DNA of 41,324 nucleotides from a virus. The position numbers and the translations under genes were made by a program. Numbering within the stretch: the stretch's first letter is position 1; each line of letters opens with the position of its first letter. The DNA lies in IMG/VR virus record IMGVR_UViG_3300050821_003725, positions 1 through 41,324 of that record. The stretch is one strand, 5' to 3'. The notes under the pieces are model-generated. The model made no database searches. It saw nothing but the letters and a program-made list of their open reading frames with translations, and was not told the origin of the DNA. Positions 21,717-29,713 of the stretch are shown piece by piece.

Positions 21717-23495
21717 TTACCGATGTAACGAGCAAAGGAATACGGGCTTGCCCGCGGCCATTTGCCCTATACACAATTCTTGGCACTTAGAGCAAGGCCC
21801 GAAGACGCTTACCCCGCCGCCGTCCGCGGCCGGTACGCTATCCGTAGCCATAACCCGAATGACCGCGGTACAGAGTGCAACGATTGGATCTATTTTGTTT
21901 TCCGGCTTAAGCTTGAATGGGAATACGTTGTCCTTTTTATCGGGCTTAGCGATGACATTGGACATTGCCCAGGTTGCTACGGGGTCACCATCAAAATGGA
22001 AACGGCCGTCATAAATTGCGGCTTCAAGTTCTTTCATGCTCGGGGACAAGTTTTTAGTAACTTGGTCCACTTGGAACATGGTCACGCCCTCGGCCGTCAA
22101 ACGGTTGACTAATTCGAGCGCGCCCCAAGGGTCATGCGCTACCTCTTTCACATCGTATGCTTGGCACGCTTCACGGATGGCGTCCTCAGCCAACGTAATG
22201 TCGTTGGTTTCGCCTGGGCACACCTGCAACCGGCCTTCTAATGCCCAGGTCCGATACGCGACGGGGCCCGCGTCAATGCGCGCTTGCGGTGTCCAATGCT
22301 GCCAAAATGCGTAGTAATGCCGCTTGCCGTCAATGTGTTTCCAGAATAGCCGCACCTGGGTTAGAAGATCCAGTTTGCTTGCTAGATCCAACCCAACTAC
22401 GCACGGCTGCCCCAAGAAGTCCGCTTCCTTAAGGCCGGGGTCCGCGCACTTATGGAAACGTAGCATGTCCATCCAAGCCGCGCCTACCGATTGCCAAATG
22501 TTCAGATGCTTGGTCTTGTAATTGGTCTGCGCCGATACTTGCTGAAGGGCCTTCTTGCATTTCTGGGCGAGGTCATCGGCGTAAACGCTAATGCCGTAAT
22601 TGGGGTTGGCCTTCGCGGCCATTGCCGCGGTAGCCCACTTATCGCCCTCTTGGTCTTCTTTGTCCAGTGTGTAGACAATACCAAAATACGATTCATCCTC
22701 GAACGTGCCCTCTAGAATCTTGATGACATAATCGCGCGTGTTATAGCAAATGCCGGTCTGATCGGTGCCCGCGGTTGTAATCATCCACATTAAAGATTGG
22801 TCGCGCTTGCCGGTCGCGGTGTCTAGGGAATCGTGCACGTCGCTGTTTGGGTGCGCGTGCAATTCGTCTAGGCAAGCAAAATGGACGTTTTTACCGTCCA
22901 GGGATTCGGCCTCGGATGCTAGCGCGGTGAAGATCCCGTTAGATGCGGGGTGCACAATGGAACGGGCCAGGACTTGGATACCGAAGTGCTTGCGTAGCTT
23001 GCCGCCTACCTCGGATTGAAGCATCTTCTTGGCTACGTCGAAGACGATACCGGCTTGCTCTTTGGTGCGGGCCGCGCTGTAGACTTCGGGGCCGCCTTCT
23101 TTGTCCCCGGCAAGCATGTAAATCGCAATGGGCGAGGTAAACGCACTCTTGCCGTTGCCGCGGGGTACCTCAATATAGGCGCGCCGATAGCGCCGCTTCC
23201 CCGTGTCCTTCCGCAACCACCCGAAGACGCAAGCTAGAATGAAGACTTGCCACGGGGCCAGCTCTATGGCCGTACCGGCCAAGGGGCCTTTAATGTGGGG
23301 AAGCTTTTCAACGAAGCCGCAAACGCGCGCCGCGGCCTGGGCGCTGAATGTGTAGGGATAGTCAGACGGTGCGGCCGCCGCGGCTAGGTCGCGAAGGTGC
23401 CGGGCACACGCAAGCTTCACGTAGTTACCGGCAACAATGCGCCCGGCTGCGACATCGTAACAATACTGCTCGGCTATTTGTCCGTAGTTTCTCAA
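21717..23495 (-). CDS. Terminase large subunit
   Basis: 592 residues, the packaging motor and nuclease. Walker A PRGNGKS is at 111-117 and Walker B FACLDELH at 206-213 (Asp210, Glu211). The coupling region LMWMITTAGT follows. The nuclease part has the acidic GLDLASKLDLL (about 335-345), AHDPWGALELVNRL and the final DPIVALCTAVI region. The C-terminus carries a Cys-rich tail (CSKCQELC...CSLH) that may bind zinc and is not universal in the family. The start overlaps the upstream stop by four bases. Confidence 0.93.
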   Translation of the reverse strand: MRNYGQIAEQYCYDVAAGRIVAGNYVKLACARHLRDLAAAAAPSDYPYTFSAQAAARVCGFVEKLPHIKGPLAGTAIELAPWQVFILACVFGWLRKDTGKRRYRRAYIEVPRGNGKSAFTSPIAIYMLAGDKEGGPEVYSAARTKEQAGIVFDVAKKMLQSEVGGKLRKHFGIQVLARSIVHPASNGIFTALASEAESLDGKNVHFACLDELHAHPNSDVHDSLDTATGKRDQSLMWMITTAGTDQTGICYNTRDYVIKILEGTFEDESYFGIVYTLDKEDQEGDKWATAAMAAKANPNYGISVYADDLAQKCKKALQQVSAQTNYKTKHLNIWQSVGAAWMDMLRFHKCADPGLKEADFLGQPCVVGLDLASKLDLLTQVRLFWKHIDGKRHYYAFWQHWTPQARIDAGPVAYRTWALEGRLQVCPGETNDITLAEDAIREACQAYDVKEVAHDPWGALELVNRLTAEGVTMFQVDQVTKNLSPSMKELEAAIYDGRFHFDGDPVATWAMSNVIAKPDKKDNVFPFKLKPENKIDPIVALCTAVIRVMATDSVPAADGGGVSVFGPCSKCQELCIGQMAAGKPVFLCSLHR

Positions 23496-23689
23496 TGCGT
23501 CCGATGCTCCATGGCGGGGAAGGCCGCGCCGTGCGATTTGGCGTGAGCTAAGACGCCGATTAAATACTCAAAGCATTCCTCGGGTAAAAGGTAAAGGGCT
23601 TCCCAACCGCATGGGCAATTGACCGTGGTTACGTAACCGTCACAGGGTTGTGTCTTTACGTCCGCGGGGTGCTTGGGCGCGTATTGCAT
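23492..23689 (-). CDS. Small Cys/His-containing protein between terminase subunit genes
   Basis: 65 residues. It overlaps both neighbours: TAATG with the small subunit and ATGA with the large subunit. CPCGWEALYLLPEECFEYL has three Cys, and several His follow (HAKSHGAAF), which suggests metal binding. Unrecognised. Coupling to the terminase genes suggests a packaging-associated role. Confidence 0.6.
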   Translation of the reverse strand: MQYAPKHPADVKTQPCDGYVTTVNCPCGWEALYLLPEECFEYLIGVLAHAKSHGAAFPAMEHRTH

Positions 23690-24135
23690 TAGTCCAGACC
23701 CTCGAATTCGTTATGCTCGGGCTTCTCTAGCCGCTGCGCTAATTGCTCTTCCTCGCGCAGTAACACCAATTGACGCTTAGTGCTCTTAATGCTGGTTAGC
23801 ATTTCCCGTTGTAGCTTGCACGCGGGGTTAAGCTTCTTGGTGCGGACTTCCTTATTGTCATTGTTGCGGGTAATGACCGCGATTAAGACGCCTTCCGTGC
23901 GGATGGCCTTCCCCGCTTCCCGAAGGTTGTACCGCATGTCTTCTAGAGACTCCAACGCTTCGTCAATCTCTAGCCGGACTTCGGACAACGGCCGGGCGGG
24001 GTCGCGGTCGCTTCGGTTGGTGCCGCGGGCTTGCTTTTCGCTAACCGTTAGTTTGATAGCTTTGACGGTCGCAAAAAGCGGCCGTAGCGTTGGGTCCGAC
24101 ATTAACCCGCGGTATTCCGGCTTGCTTATCCTCAT
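23689..24135 (-). CDS. Terminase small subunit, P27 type
   Basis: 148 residues. The C-terminal KLNPACKLQREMLTSIKSTK followed by RQLVLLREEE matches the conserved N-P-x-x-K-x-x-R-E helix of P27-family small subunits, which recognise the packaging site. The N-terminal half is charged and helical. It is the first gene of the terminase-to-tail transcript and lies 30 bp downstream of a 20-bp palindromic operator-like site. The ribosome site is GGATAGGG. Confidence 0.75.
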   Translation of the reverse strand: MRISKPEYRGLMSDPTLRPLFATVKAIKLTVSEKQARGTNRSDRDPARPLSEVRLEIDEALESLEDMRYNLREAGKAIRTEGVLIAVITRNNDNKEVRTKKLNPACKLQREMLTSIKSTKRQLVLLREEEQLAQRLEKPEHNEFEGLD

Positions 24136-24331
24136 AAGTCCCTATCCTTGGTTACAGATAGCGCGGTGTGTCAAAATTGACACACTTTAACAAACTCACT
24201 GTCCGCGCGTGTAAAAACCTCCACGACGGGCTAGCGAAACAAAGGGCTTGCGCGATTCGTACCCCATACCCCCACCCGTGGTGTAATATACAAACAATGT
24301 CGGGTTGCCCCACCATATGTGGTGTGTACTA
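24136..24331 (-). promoter_or_regulatory. Late-operon control region with a 20-bp palindrome
   Basis: No gene. The near-perfect palindrome GTGTGTCAAAATTGACACAC (24166-24185, 18 of 20 symmetric) lies 30 bp before the terminase small subunit start. Its half-site TGTGTCA recurs at both prophage ends. Further upstream, GTGGTGT(A/G)TA-like direct repeats occur (about 24282-24295 and 24317-24330). I find no convincing -35/-10 pair, so a phage-encoded activator may be needed. Confidence 0.55.
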
Positions 24332-24760
24332 CTATATCACTAGATTAAATGCCTGTTCCGTTGGTGGTGCGAAGGTGCCCAGCACCGTGGTGCCTTGCCG
24401 CTCGGCCGCGGTGTGCTTGGTGTGGCACGCCCGGCACAATCCAACCAAATTGCTTTGGTCTAAGTAATGATTCCCTTGCGCAACCCAAACGGGCCAGCGT
24501 ATGACGTGGTGTGCATCCGTTGCTAGCAACCCGCAGCGTCTTCCGTTGCCGTCTATCTGGGCACACTGTGGATACCGAAAGAGGCATTGTTGCCGTGTTA
24601 GCAACCACGCTTTGTTGTTGCGGTTGTATGGCACCGGCTGCGCGTCACGGCGTTGCTTGTCCGCGTCACGGTCTGCATTACGATGTACAGGGCACAGTGA
24701 GGTGCCTTGCTCGGCCGTGTTATAGCAGCGCTTACATTGTCGTGATGCACGCATACCCAT
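24332..24760 (-). CDS. HNH endonuclease, terminase-associated type
   Basis: 142 residues. The N-terminus has a zinc cluster (CKRCYNTAEQGTSLCPVH). The HNH core follows: RQQCLFRYPQCAQ, then CGLLATDAHHVIRW with the catalytic His pair, and SNLVGLCRACHTKHTAAE completing the finger. Phages of this type often place an HNH protein upstream of the small terminase, where it stimulates packaging cleavage. It could alternatively be a homing nuclease. ATG at 24760 overlaps the previous stop. Confidence 0.85.
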   Translation of the reverse strand: MGMRASRQCKRCYNTAEQGTSLCPVHRNADRDADKQRRDAQPVPYNRNNKAWLLTRQQCLFRYPQCAQIDGNGRRCGLLATDAHHVIRWPVWVAQGNHYLDQSNLVGLCRACHTKHTAAERQGTTVLGTFAPPTEQAFNLVI

Positions 24761-25116
24761 TACAGGCCACGTGTCCTAATCAGGTCTTTCAAGTGTGCAA
24801 ACGATTCATGCTGCTGTCTGTGAAATACTTCATCGGCCGCGGTCTGCGCTTGGTAGTGGTCTTCGGTTAGCTCCGTAACACGGCGAAGCTCTTCGGTGTG
24901 CCGTCTGTGTCGTTCGTCTTCGCGAATAGCCAATTCTTTCATTCTGTCGTTGGACTCCGAGGTTAGCGCCGCGGTCTTCTCTACCGCGCTTTGAATGTGG
25001 GTTAAATGATTGTCTTTTACCGCGTCCATCCAACGGTAAACATAGATAACCAACGCGACAAATAGCGCGAAGGACGAACCGGCAAGCGTTGTGACAAACC
25101 AAGATTGTGAAATCAT
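24760..25116 (-). CDS. Membrane-anchored coiled-coil protein, spanin-like
   Basis: 118 residues. One N-terminal membrane segment (SSFALFVALVIYVYRWM, about 14-30) is followed by a long charged helix (EREDERHRRHTEELRRVTEL region) to the end. This is the layout of an inner-membrane spanin (Rz), and the gene follows the DUF5675 gene with an ATGA overlap. No Rz1-like lipoprotein frame was recognised. A holin-associated role is the alternative. Confidence 0.55.
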   Translation of the reverse strand: MISQSWFVTTLAGSSFALFVALVIYVYRWMDAVKDNHLTHIQSAVEKTAALTSESNDRMKELAIREDERHRRHTEELRRVTELTEDHYQAQTAADEVFHRQQHESFAHLKDLIRTRGL

Positions 25117-25535
25117 GCTATGGTGACCAAAACTTTCTGCCCCGCGGTAATGGCGTCTTCAATCTGGGTAAACAGTGCCGAGAATGCGCCGCGGCTTGCG
25201 CCTATCGTGGTGTCATTCTCTATGGTGAATCCGACCAAGATACAACCCGCCGTGTCCGCGGGCTCATTGCCTGGGTGTATCAAAATTCCGTCAAAGCCGG
25301 GGACATTCAAAAGATGTGGCATAATCCGGCCAAAGTGCGCCGAGGGTAATAGCGCAATTTCGTAAGTGCCGATGCCGATAGCGGTGTGCGCGGGAATCTT
25401 CCAAGACTCAACCGGCTGCCCGATGACTTCGCGGACGGGGTTTTCCAACGTGTAGCAGATCCAACCACTATCCACGGTCATGCGGCCCATGGTTGCGCCG
25501 TCTTTTGTCGCGTTCCGTTTTACTTGAATGTCCAT
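25113..25535 (-). CDS. DUF5675 protein, candidate endolysin
   Basis: 140 residues from ATG 25535 (chosen because AGG lies about eight bases upstream and the family begins at this point; an ATG at 25628 is possible). MGRMTVDSGWICYTLENPVR, then PVESWKIPAHTAIGIGTYEI and the signature GFDGILIHPGNEPADTAGCI with LVG match DUF5675. The H...GC arrangement recalls L,D-transpeptidase-like folds acting on peptidoglycan. It sits between a holin-like gene and a spanin-like gene, and no other lysozyme or amidase is visible in the window. Confidence 0.75.
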   Translation of the reverse strand: MDIQVKRNATKDGATMGRMTVDSGWICYTLENPVREVIGQPVESWKIPAHTAIGIGTYEIALLPSAHFGRIMPHLLNVPGFDGILIHPGNEPADTAGCILVGFTIENDTTIGASRGAFSALFTQIEDAITAGQKVLVTIA

Positions 25536-25624
25536 AATTTGCCTAGGGTCTAACCTCGGCTTGCGCCGCGCTACTGTTGCCGTTACTGTGGGTGTGCGGC
25601 ATATAACCCCGCTTTTGCCAATAA

Positions 25625-25915
25625 TCACTTTTTGAAGGCTTCGCTCATGCGTTGTGCCTGTTTAGCGCGTTCTGCCTTTTCGGTGGCCCCGTACGTCCCC
25701 CAGGCCGCGGACGTGCCTAAAACGCCCCTTGGTACCTCAGCAATGAGCCTTTTATACGTATCGTTGCACCATATACAGACGTGCGCATACGGTTTGCGCC
25801 CCGTGTAGACTCCGCGGGGCGAATGTAAGCCGCAACGGTCGCAAGAATACTTGCCCGGCGGCCCGTTAGCGTTGGTCCGTAGATACCGAATCCGCTTTGT
25901 TTTGGTCTTTGTCAT
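25625..25915 (-). CDS. Small zinc-ribbon protein (96 residues)
   Basis: Two Cys pairs spaced as in a zinc ribbon: SCDRCGLHSPRGVY and HVCIWCNDTYKRL. The N-terminus is very basic (MTKTKTKRIRYLR). ATG 25915 follows GAGG and overlaps the end of the holin-like gene by 50 bp in another frame. The C-terminus is charged (AERAKQAQRMSEAFKK). It may bind nucleic acid. Family not recognised. Confidence 0.6.
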   Translation of the reverse strand: MTKTKTKRIRYLRTNANGPPGKYSCDRCGLHSPRGVYTGRKPYAHVCIWCNDTYKRLIAEVPRGVLGTSAAWGTYGATEKAERAKQAQRMSEAFKK

Positions 25916-26135
25916 CGTTCCGCCTCGAAAACCTATTGACCGCGTAGCCGCTGAAGCCCGCGGTAATCACTAAGGCCGCTTCGCCCAGGTTAAGGGGCAG
26001 CGCTCGGTTACGCGCGGTAACGTAAATGATGCAACCCAGCATCGTAATGACCGTGCCGCCGCTAAGGACTCGCGAAGAGCTAGCCGCGCCATTCTCCGAG
26101 AATGCTTGCTTAATGAATGCGAAAAGTGTTTTCAT
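25866..26135 (-). CDS. Holin-like small membrane protein (89 residues)
   Basis: Two predicted membrane segments: VLSGGTVITMLGCIIYVTAR (about 23-42) and LGEAALVITAGFSGYAVNRF (about 50-69). A short charged C-terminal tail follows (RRNDDKDQNKADS). This is the class II holin layout. It lies upstream of the DUF5675 and spanin-like genes. The ribosome site is weak, which is not unusual for holins. Confidence 0.6.
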   Translation of the reverse strand: MKTLFAFIKQAFSENGAASSSRVLSGGTVITMLGCIIYVTARNRALPLNLGEAALVITAGFSGYAVNRFSRRNDDKDQNKADSVSTDQR

Positions 26136-26181
26136 AATGTGGTCCGGGGGTTGGGCCGGTTAGCACGTCAACCCCCGCTTG

Positions 26182-26235
26182 CTTGTACCCGCTCTATTGC
26201 GTCTAGTGGTGTGCGGGGCGCTATAGCGGTACAAG
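26182..26235 (-). terminator. Inverted repeat in the 107-bp gap before the holin-like gene
   Basis: The plus-strand arms CTTGTACCCGCT (26182-26193) and AGCGGTACAAG (26225-26235) pair over 11 bp with one bulged base. The gap holds nothing else. It could be a terminator or attenuator for the small genes upstream, or a protein-binding site. No T-tract follows. Confidence 0.35.
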
Positions 26236-26242
26236 TCAAAAC

Positions 26243-26467
26243 TTAGTTGGATACAAACGCCGCGCCCGAGGCCGCGCCCGTGTCTGCATCCCCGGCCGCG
26301 CGGCCGCCGTAAGTAGAGCGCGCGTGTCTAACGGCTGTGAGCGTGAGAAAACTAGCTAGAATGTCGAACCGTACACTTCGGGGGCAGCGGTGAATCTGTG
26401 CCGTTTGCAGTAGACACGCGCCGCATGTTTCACAGTGCCCGTGCCCGCTTAAATGCTTATCGGCCAT
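26243..26467 (-). CDS. Small zinc-finger-like protein (74 residues)
   Basis: ATG 26467 has GAGGA about nine bases upstream, inside the end of the preceding gene (19-bp overlap). The N-terminus reads HGHCETCGACLLQTAQIHRC, a Cys/His cluster that could bind zinc. The C-terminus is Ala/Gly-rich. No family recognised. Confidence 0.5.
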   Translation of the reverse strand: MADKHLSGHGHCETCGACLLQTAQIHRCPRSVRFDILASFLTLTAVRHARSTYGGRAAGDADTGAASGAAFVSN

Positions 26468-26679
26468 TCTTGATTTTCCTCAATGTCTGCCGCGGTTGTG
26501 TACGTCTTCACGCCGTCATAATCCAAAGCGCTTACTAAGTGGCCGTAGACTAGCCAATCGTGCCGCCCCCGCTCGGGGCTTAGTCCCATCCGGGTTAGGC
26601 GCGCGTCCCAATATGCCTGAGTGCTGCGCCTTTTATCGGTTCCCCTCGGGCCAGACATAGGATTGCGTATCTCTTTCAT
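26449..26679 (-). CDS. Small hypothetical protein (76 residues)
   Basis: Basic N-terminus, then RRSTQAYWDARLTRMGLSPE and RGRHDWLVYGHL, a pattern I associate with short phage proteins of unknown function. The start could be ATG 26679 or ATG 26658; neither has a strong ribosome site. It is the first gene after a 187-bp gap downstream of the primase. Confidence 0.5.
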   Translation of the reverse strand: MKEIRNPMSGPRGTDKRRSTQAYWDARLTRMGLSPERGRHDWLVYGHLVSALDYDGVKTYTTAADIEENQEWPISI

Positions 26680-26866
26680 ATTAAAGGGGTTAAGTATGGT
26701 TTGGTGATTCTAAAGGACTTAGGGGGTATTCGCGGTGGAAAAGTGTCCGTCCCCCTTATAGATATGGTTATGGTGGACAGTACCGAATTCTAGTTATCCA
26801 TCCAGTCCGGGGTGTATCTAAAAAGATAGATACCCCCCTGACAGTCTGGGGTATGGCGGCCGGATG
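26680..26866 (-). promoter_or_regulatory. Intergenic gap with a long hairpin
   Basis: No gene. A nested inverted repeat spans 26802-26849: outer CCAG/CTGG, middle GGGG/CCCC, inner TATCTA/TAGATA around AAAAGA. It lies just downstream of the prim-pol stop and could act as a transcription barrier or an origin-like structure. The rest of the gap is AT-rich and probably carries the promoter for the small leftward genes. Confidence 0.4.
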
Positions 26867-28606
26867 TTACTCCACCTTTACCCCGGCCCCGAGTACATCG
26901 AAGCGCTTGTTACCCACCCAGGACTTCCCCCGCTTAATACCTAGCCCCCGCAGAATGTCAACCACCTTCCGCACGCCCAGCGTGGGGTTATCCCGAATTA
27001 CTTCTAACGCCTCGGCTTCGCGGCCGTCCGCGTCCCGCGGTGTGCCGGGCGTGCCGTTGTTAAGCTTCACGTGGTCGCCCGGTGGGGCCACGATGGTTAA
27101 CCGGCAATTGGCGTCTGATACCACCTCGAATGGCTTACTCTCGAAATCCCGTTGCTTCACGTTCTTTAGGTAGCTAGCCGATTTATACGGCTCATCCGGG
27201 TCTTGCAACCGCGTTGCCCAGCAAGAAGAGATAAACGCGCCTAATTCCCCGCTGCCCCTCATGGCATTCTCTAGAGTCAATTCGCTACTCTCTTTGGTGC
27301 CCTTGCCGCTATGAAACAGAACGAGCACCGAGGCCGCGCCGCGCTGCATAAGCCCAAAGCAAGACTCGGCAAAGATCCGCATATCGGCCGAGCTATTCTC
27401 ATCCCCGGCAATAAACCGCACCGCGGTATCCACGATAACCAAAGCCCCGGCCAATTCTTCCGCGGTTAAGTCCGCGAGGGTTACGTTTCCTTCGCTATTC
27501 ATGGTCCGGCAAAAGAGCGTATCGCCTACGTACTTCAACAATCCCAGCTTGCGCAGCCTATCCGTAAAGGACAATAGCCCCATTTCGGGGCACAGGTATA
27601 AGACGCGCGAGGGCTTCTCGGTTACGGCAAAGTGACCAAAGAGGGCCTCGCCGGTTAGGCAAGCATGAGCGACGTTGGCGGCTATCAGACTTTTGCGTTG
27701 GGCCACGGGGGCCGCAACGGCACCAATAACGTCTTTCTGCAAGAAGCCCTCAATTATGAATGTGGGAAGGGCTGCGCCGTCCATTTCGGCAAAGCTATGG
27801 TACTTCCCCCGCCAATCCACCGCCGCCGCCGGGGGCTTCGCCACAAGCCCGATGCCGATAGACACGGTAGCGGGAATCAATACCTCTTGCCACTTCGCCC
27901 AGCATTCCCGCACCGTCTTTTCCATCTCCGGTAGTGGGATGTCATGCGAAAACCGCTCACTCTGCATACCGAGCAACGCCCCGAGGGCTTCGGACTCGGT
28001 AAGGCCCTTGCGGTGCCACTCGCCAAGCTTCTGCATCATTAAAGGATGGCGGCCTTCCCCGCGGCCTAATATCGGCAACGGCACACCTGGGGCGCGCTCT
28101 TCCTTCGGCCGGGCCTGAAACATCGAAGGCCGCGGCGCTAACGGTTCATCTATTAAGACGGCGTAAGCCTCTTTACTATCGGGGTGAATGCTCGGGGCCG
28201 CCATGACGTACCCGCCGATAGATCGGATTTCCCCGCGCACGCCGTCCAATTCCCAAGCGCCGTTATTCTCAACCGCGCCCCTGAAGTACATTTGCACGGC
28301 ATACGATGTACGCCGTCCGGTGCGCACGGTGTATGTGTAGGGTATTTGGTTGCGGTATCGCCACGCTTCAAAGTCTTCAAAGCTTGCTAATCCGTGGTCC
28401 GCGTCCACCACGAAGAGGTCACTAAACCCGCAAGCTATCCCGATGTTAGCGGCCGGGGTCCGCATCCAAAACCCATTTATCTTGCCGGGGTCCGTGGTTG
28501 CATCTTTGAATCCGTGTGGGGTAATGGGCTTCTTATCCCCTTCGGCTAAGGGGTGGACATACCAACCGCGCGCGGCATATTGCAAGGCGATGTCTAGAAA
28601 TGTCAT
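26867..28606 (-). CDS. Bifunctional primase-polymerase (prim-pol) / RepA-like ATPase
   Basis: 579 residues from ATG 28606, which overlaps the upstream stop by four bases. The N-terminal 1-165 is a prim-pol domain: ALQYAARGWYVHPLAEGDKK (7-26), the metal-binding VVDADHG (Asp68, Asp70), and GGYVMAAPSIHP (131-142). From about 290 a RecA-fold ATPase follows: DVIGAVAAPVAQRKSLIAA has a degenerate Walker A that lacks the usual Gly before Lys305-Ser306, ALVIVDTAVRFIAGD (about 388-402) is Walker B, and VLVLFHSGKG is a further motif. The C-terminus has a winged-helix-like tail. It initiates phage replication and unwinds DNA. It is transcribed away from the polymerase operon. Confidence 0.88.
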   Translation of the reverse strand: MTFLDIALQYAARGWYVHPLAEGDKKPITPHGFKDATTDPGKINGFWMRTPAANIGIACGFSDLFVVDADHGLASFEDFEAWRYRNQIPYTYTVRTGRRTSYAVQMYFRGAVENNGAWELDGVRGEIRSIGGYVMAAPSIHPDSKEAYAVLIDEPLAPRPSMFQARPKEERAPGVPLPILGRGEGRHPLMMQKLGEWHRKGLTESEALGALLGMQSERFSHDIPLPEMEKTVRECWAKWQEVLIPATVSIGIGLVAKPPAAAVDWRGKYHSFAEMDGAALPTFIIEGFLQKDVIGAVAAPVAQRKSLIAANVAHACLTGEALFGHFAVTEKPSRVLYLCPEMGLLSFTDRLRKLGLLKYVGDTLFCRTMNSEGNVTLADLTAEELAGALVIVDTAVRFIAGDENSSADMRIFAESCFGLMQRGAASVLVLFHSGKGTKESSELTLENAMRGSGELGAFISSCWATRLQDPDEPYKSASYLKNVKQRDFESKPFEVVSDANCRLTIVAPPGDHVKLNNGTPGTPRDADGREAEALEVIRDNPTLGVRKVVDILRGLGIKRGKSWVGNKRFDVLGAGVKVE

Positions 28607-29028
28607 GCCGCCCCGATGTGCGCGCGGCAAAAGCGCTGCTCATTACTTACATACAACCCCGGCCGAGTGCACAAAGTACAACGCCGGTTCCTTAGTAACA
28701 CTTCACCCCACGGCCGTAAGTCCGGGTACCGAGCACTACCCACGGCGCGAAAGATCCAACGATACCGCGCAGCAATTAGCACGCCCAGGGGCAAGCCCGA
28801 ATCATCCGCGATTACTTCATACGCCTCGGTTGCGTGCCGCGAATTTCTATACGGCGCGGACAGCTCAACGCATCGCCGTTGGCTAGTCTTACCGTGTTTA
28901 ACGGCACTCTCGGCAAGCCCCGCCACTAGCGCCGGGGTAAAGCCCGCATCCCCGAACAGTGTTTTACCCTGATATGTCCCGATTACGTCTTCGTGCATTG
29001 GGTTTTTATACCTCTTCGCTATATACAT
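28603..29028 (-). CDS. Hypothetical protein with C-terminal zinc-binding motif, upstream of prim-pol
   Basis: 141 residues from ATG 29028 (GGTAG four bases upstream; the longer frame to 29109 lacks a site). The centre is helical and basic. The C-terminal RCTLCTRPGLYVSNEQRFCR followed by AH has a C-x2-C...C-x2-H arrangement suited to zinc. It is coupled to the prim-pol gene (ATGA overlap), so it probably acts in replication. Family not recognised. Confidence 0.6.
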   Translation of the reverse strand: MYIAKRYKNPMHEDVIGTYQGKTLFGDAGFTPALVAGLAESAVKHGKTSQRRCVELSAPYRNSRHATEAYEVIADDSGLPLGVLIAARYRWIFRAVGSARYPDLRPWGEVLLRNRRCTLCTRPGLYVSNEQRFCRAHIGAA

Positions 29029-29169
29029 ACGACTACCTTTTCCCCGGCATGTCATGTTACCGAAGTTCCCGCGGAATCCCTTATTGCCGGGTATCCCCCG
29101 CCGTTTCAACGTGTTGCGCCCCGCCCTGTCTGGCCCGAGGAAGACATAACCTCAAGGGAGAAAACCAAA
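29029..29169. promoter_or_regulatory. Divergent control region between the two replication transcripts
   Basis: 141 bp with no credible gene, between the leftward prim-pol unit and the rightward recombination/polymerase operon. Promoters in both directions must lie here or nearby, but no clear -35/-10 pair stands out. An origin of replication is plausible from context only; no iterons were seen. Confidence 0.4.
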
Positions 29170-29658
29170 ATGGGCGTAGTCGCAACCGCAAAACCCCAGG
29201 GCAAAGACTTTGAAGACGTTTCGGAAATGATTCAGCAAGCCATTCTTGCCGACATTGTGGACAAAGGCGATGTTCCAAACAAATTCAAGCCGGGCACCAC
29301 GCAGCACAAAGCGTATTTCGTTTGGATACTAGCCGAGCTAGACAGTGAAGGCCGGAATAAACGCGCCTTCCAAAGCTTCACGGTGTCGTTGCACGAAAAG
29401 GCATCGTTGCGCAAAATCCTGAAGGAATTCGGCGTCAAGGTCACGAAAGACCCCGCCAACCCAAAGCAGGAATTGTTCAACGGTCAATCGGATATTGACC
29501 TTGAGGGCTTCATCGGCACCGCGCGCACGCTTGTAATGTCGTTGGAAGATTCCACCGATGGTGGGAAGCCCTTCCTTCGCATTCTCGCCACGCAGAAACC
29601 GCAAGGCCCTGCCGTCGAAATCCCCGCCGATTTCAAGCGCAAACAAGACCAAGACTAA
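29170..29658 (+). CDS. Probable phage single-stranded-DNA-binding-like protein
   Basis: 162 residues. ATG 29170 follows AAGGGAG; an upstream in-frame ATG (28993) lies in the divergent control region and is disfavoured. The order IVDKGDVPNKFKPGTTQHKA, YFVWILAELDSEGRNKRAFQ and FTVSLHEKASLRKILKEFG, followed by an acidic C-terminus (KRKQDQD), resembles proteins found beside phage RecB-like nucleases and thought to coat ssDNA. It is the first gene of the early operon. The family assignment is from memory of the pattern and is moderate. Confidence 0.55.
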   Translation: MGVVATAKPQGKDFEDVSEMIQQAILADIVDKGDVPNKFKPGTTQHKAYFVWILAELDSEGRNKRAFQSFTVSLHEKASLRKILKEFGVKVTKDPANPKQELFNGQSDIDLEGFIGTARTLVMSLEDSTDGGKPFLRILATQKPQGPAVEIPADFKRKQDQD

Positions 29659-29713
29659 CTCGCGGGGCCAAAGCAAATAGCCGCGGCCCTGTTATTCCCC
29701 TAGGAGTCCAATT

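Noticed and set aside
28993-29169. N-terminal extension of the ssDNA-binding-like protein from an upstream ATG at 28993
   Set aside because: It would run through the divergent control region and overlap the start of the leftward gene, while AAGGGAG stands directly before ATG 29170.
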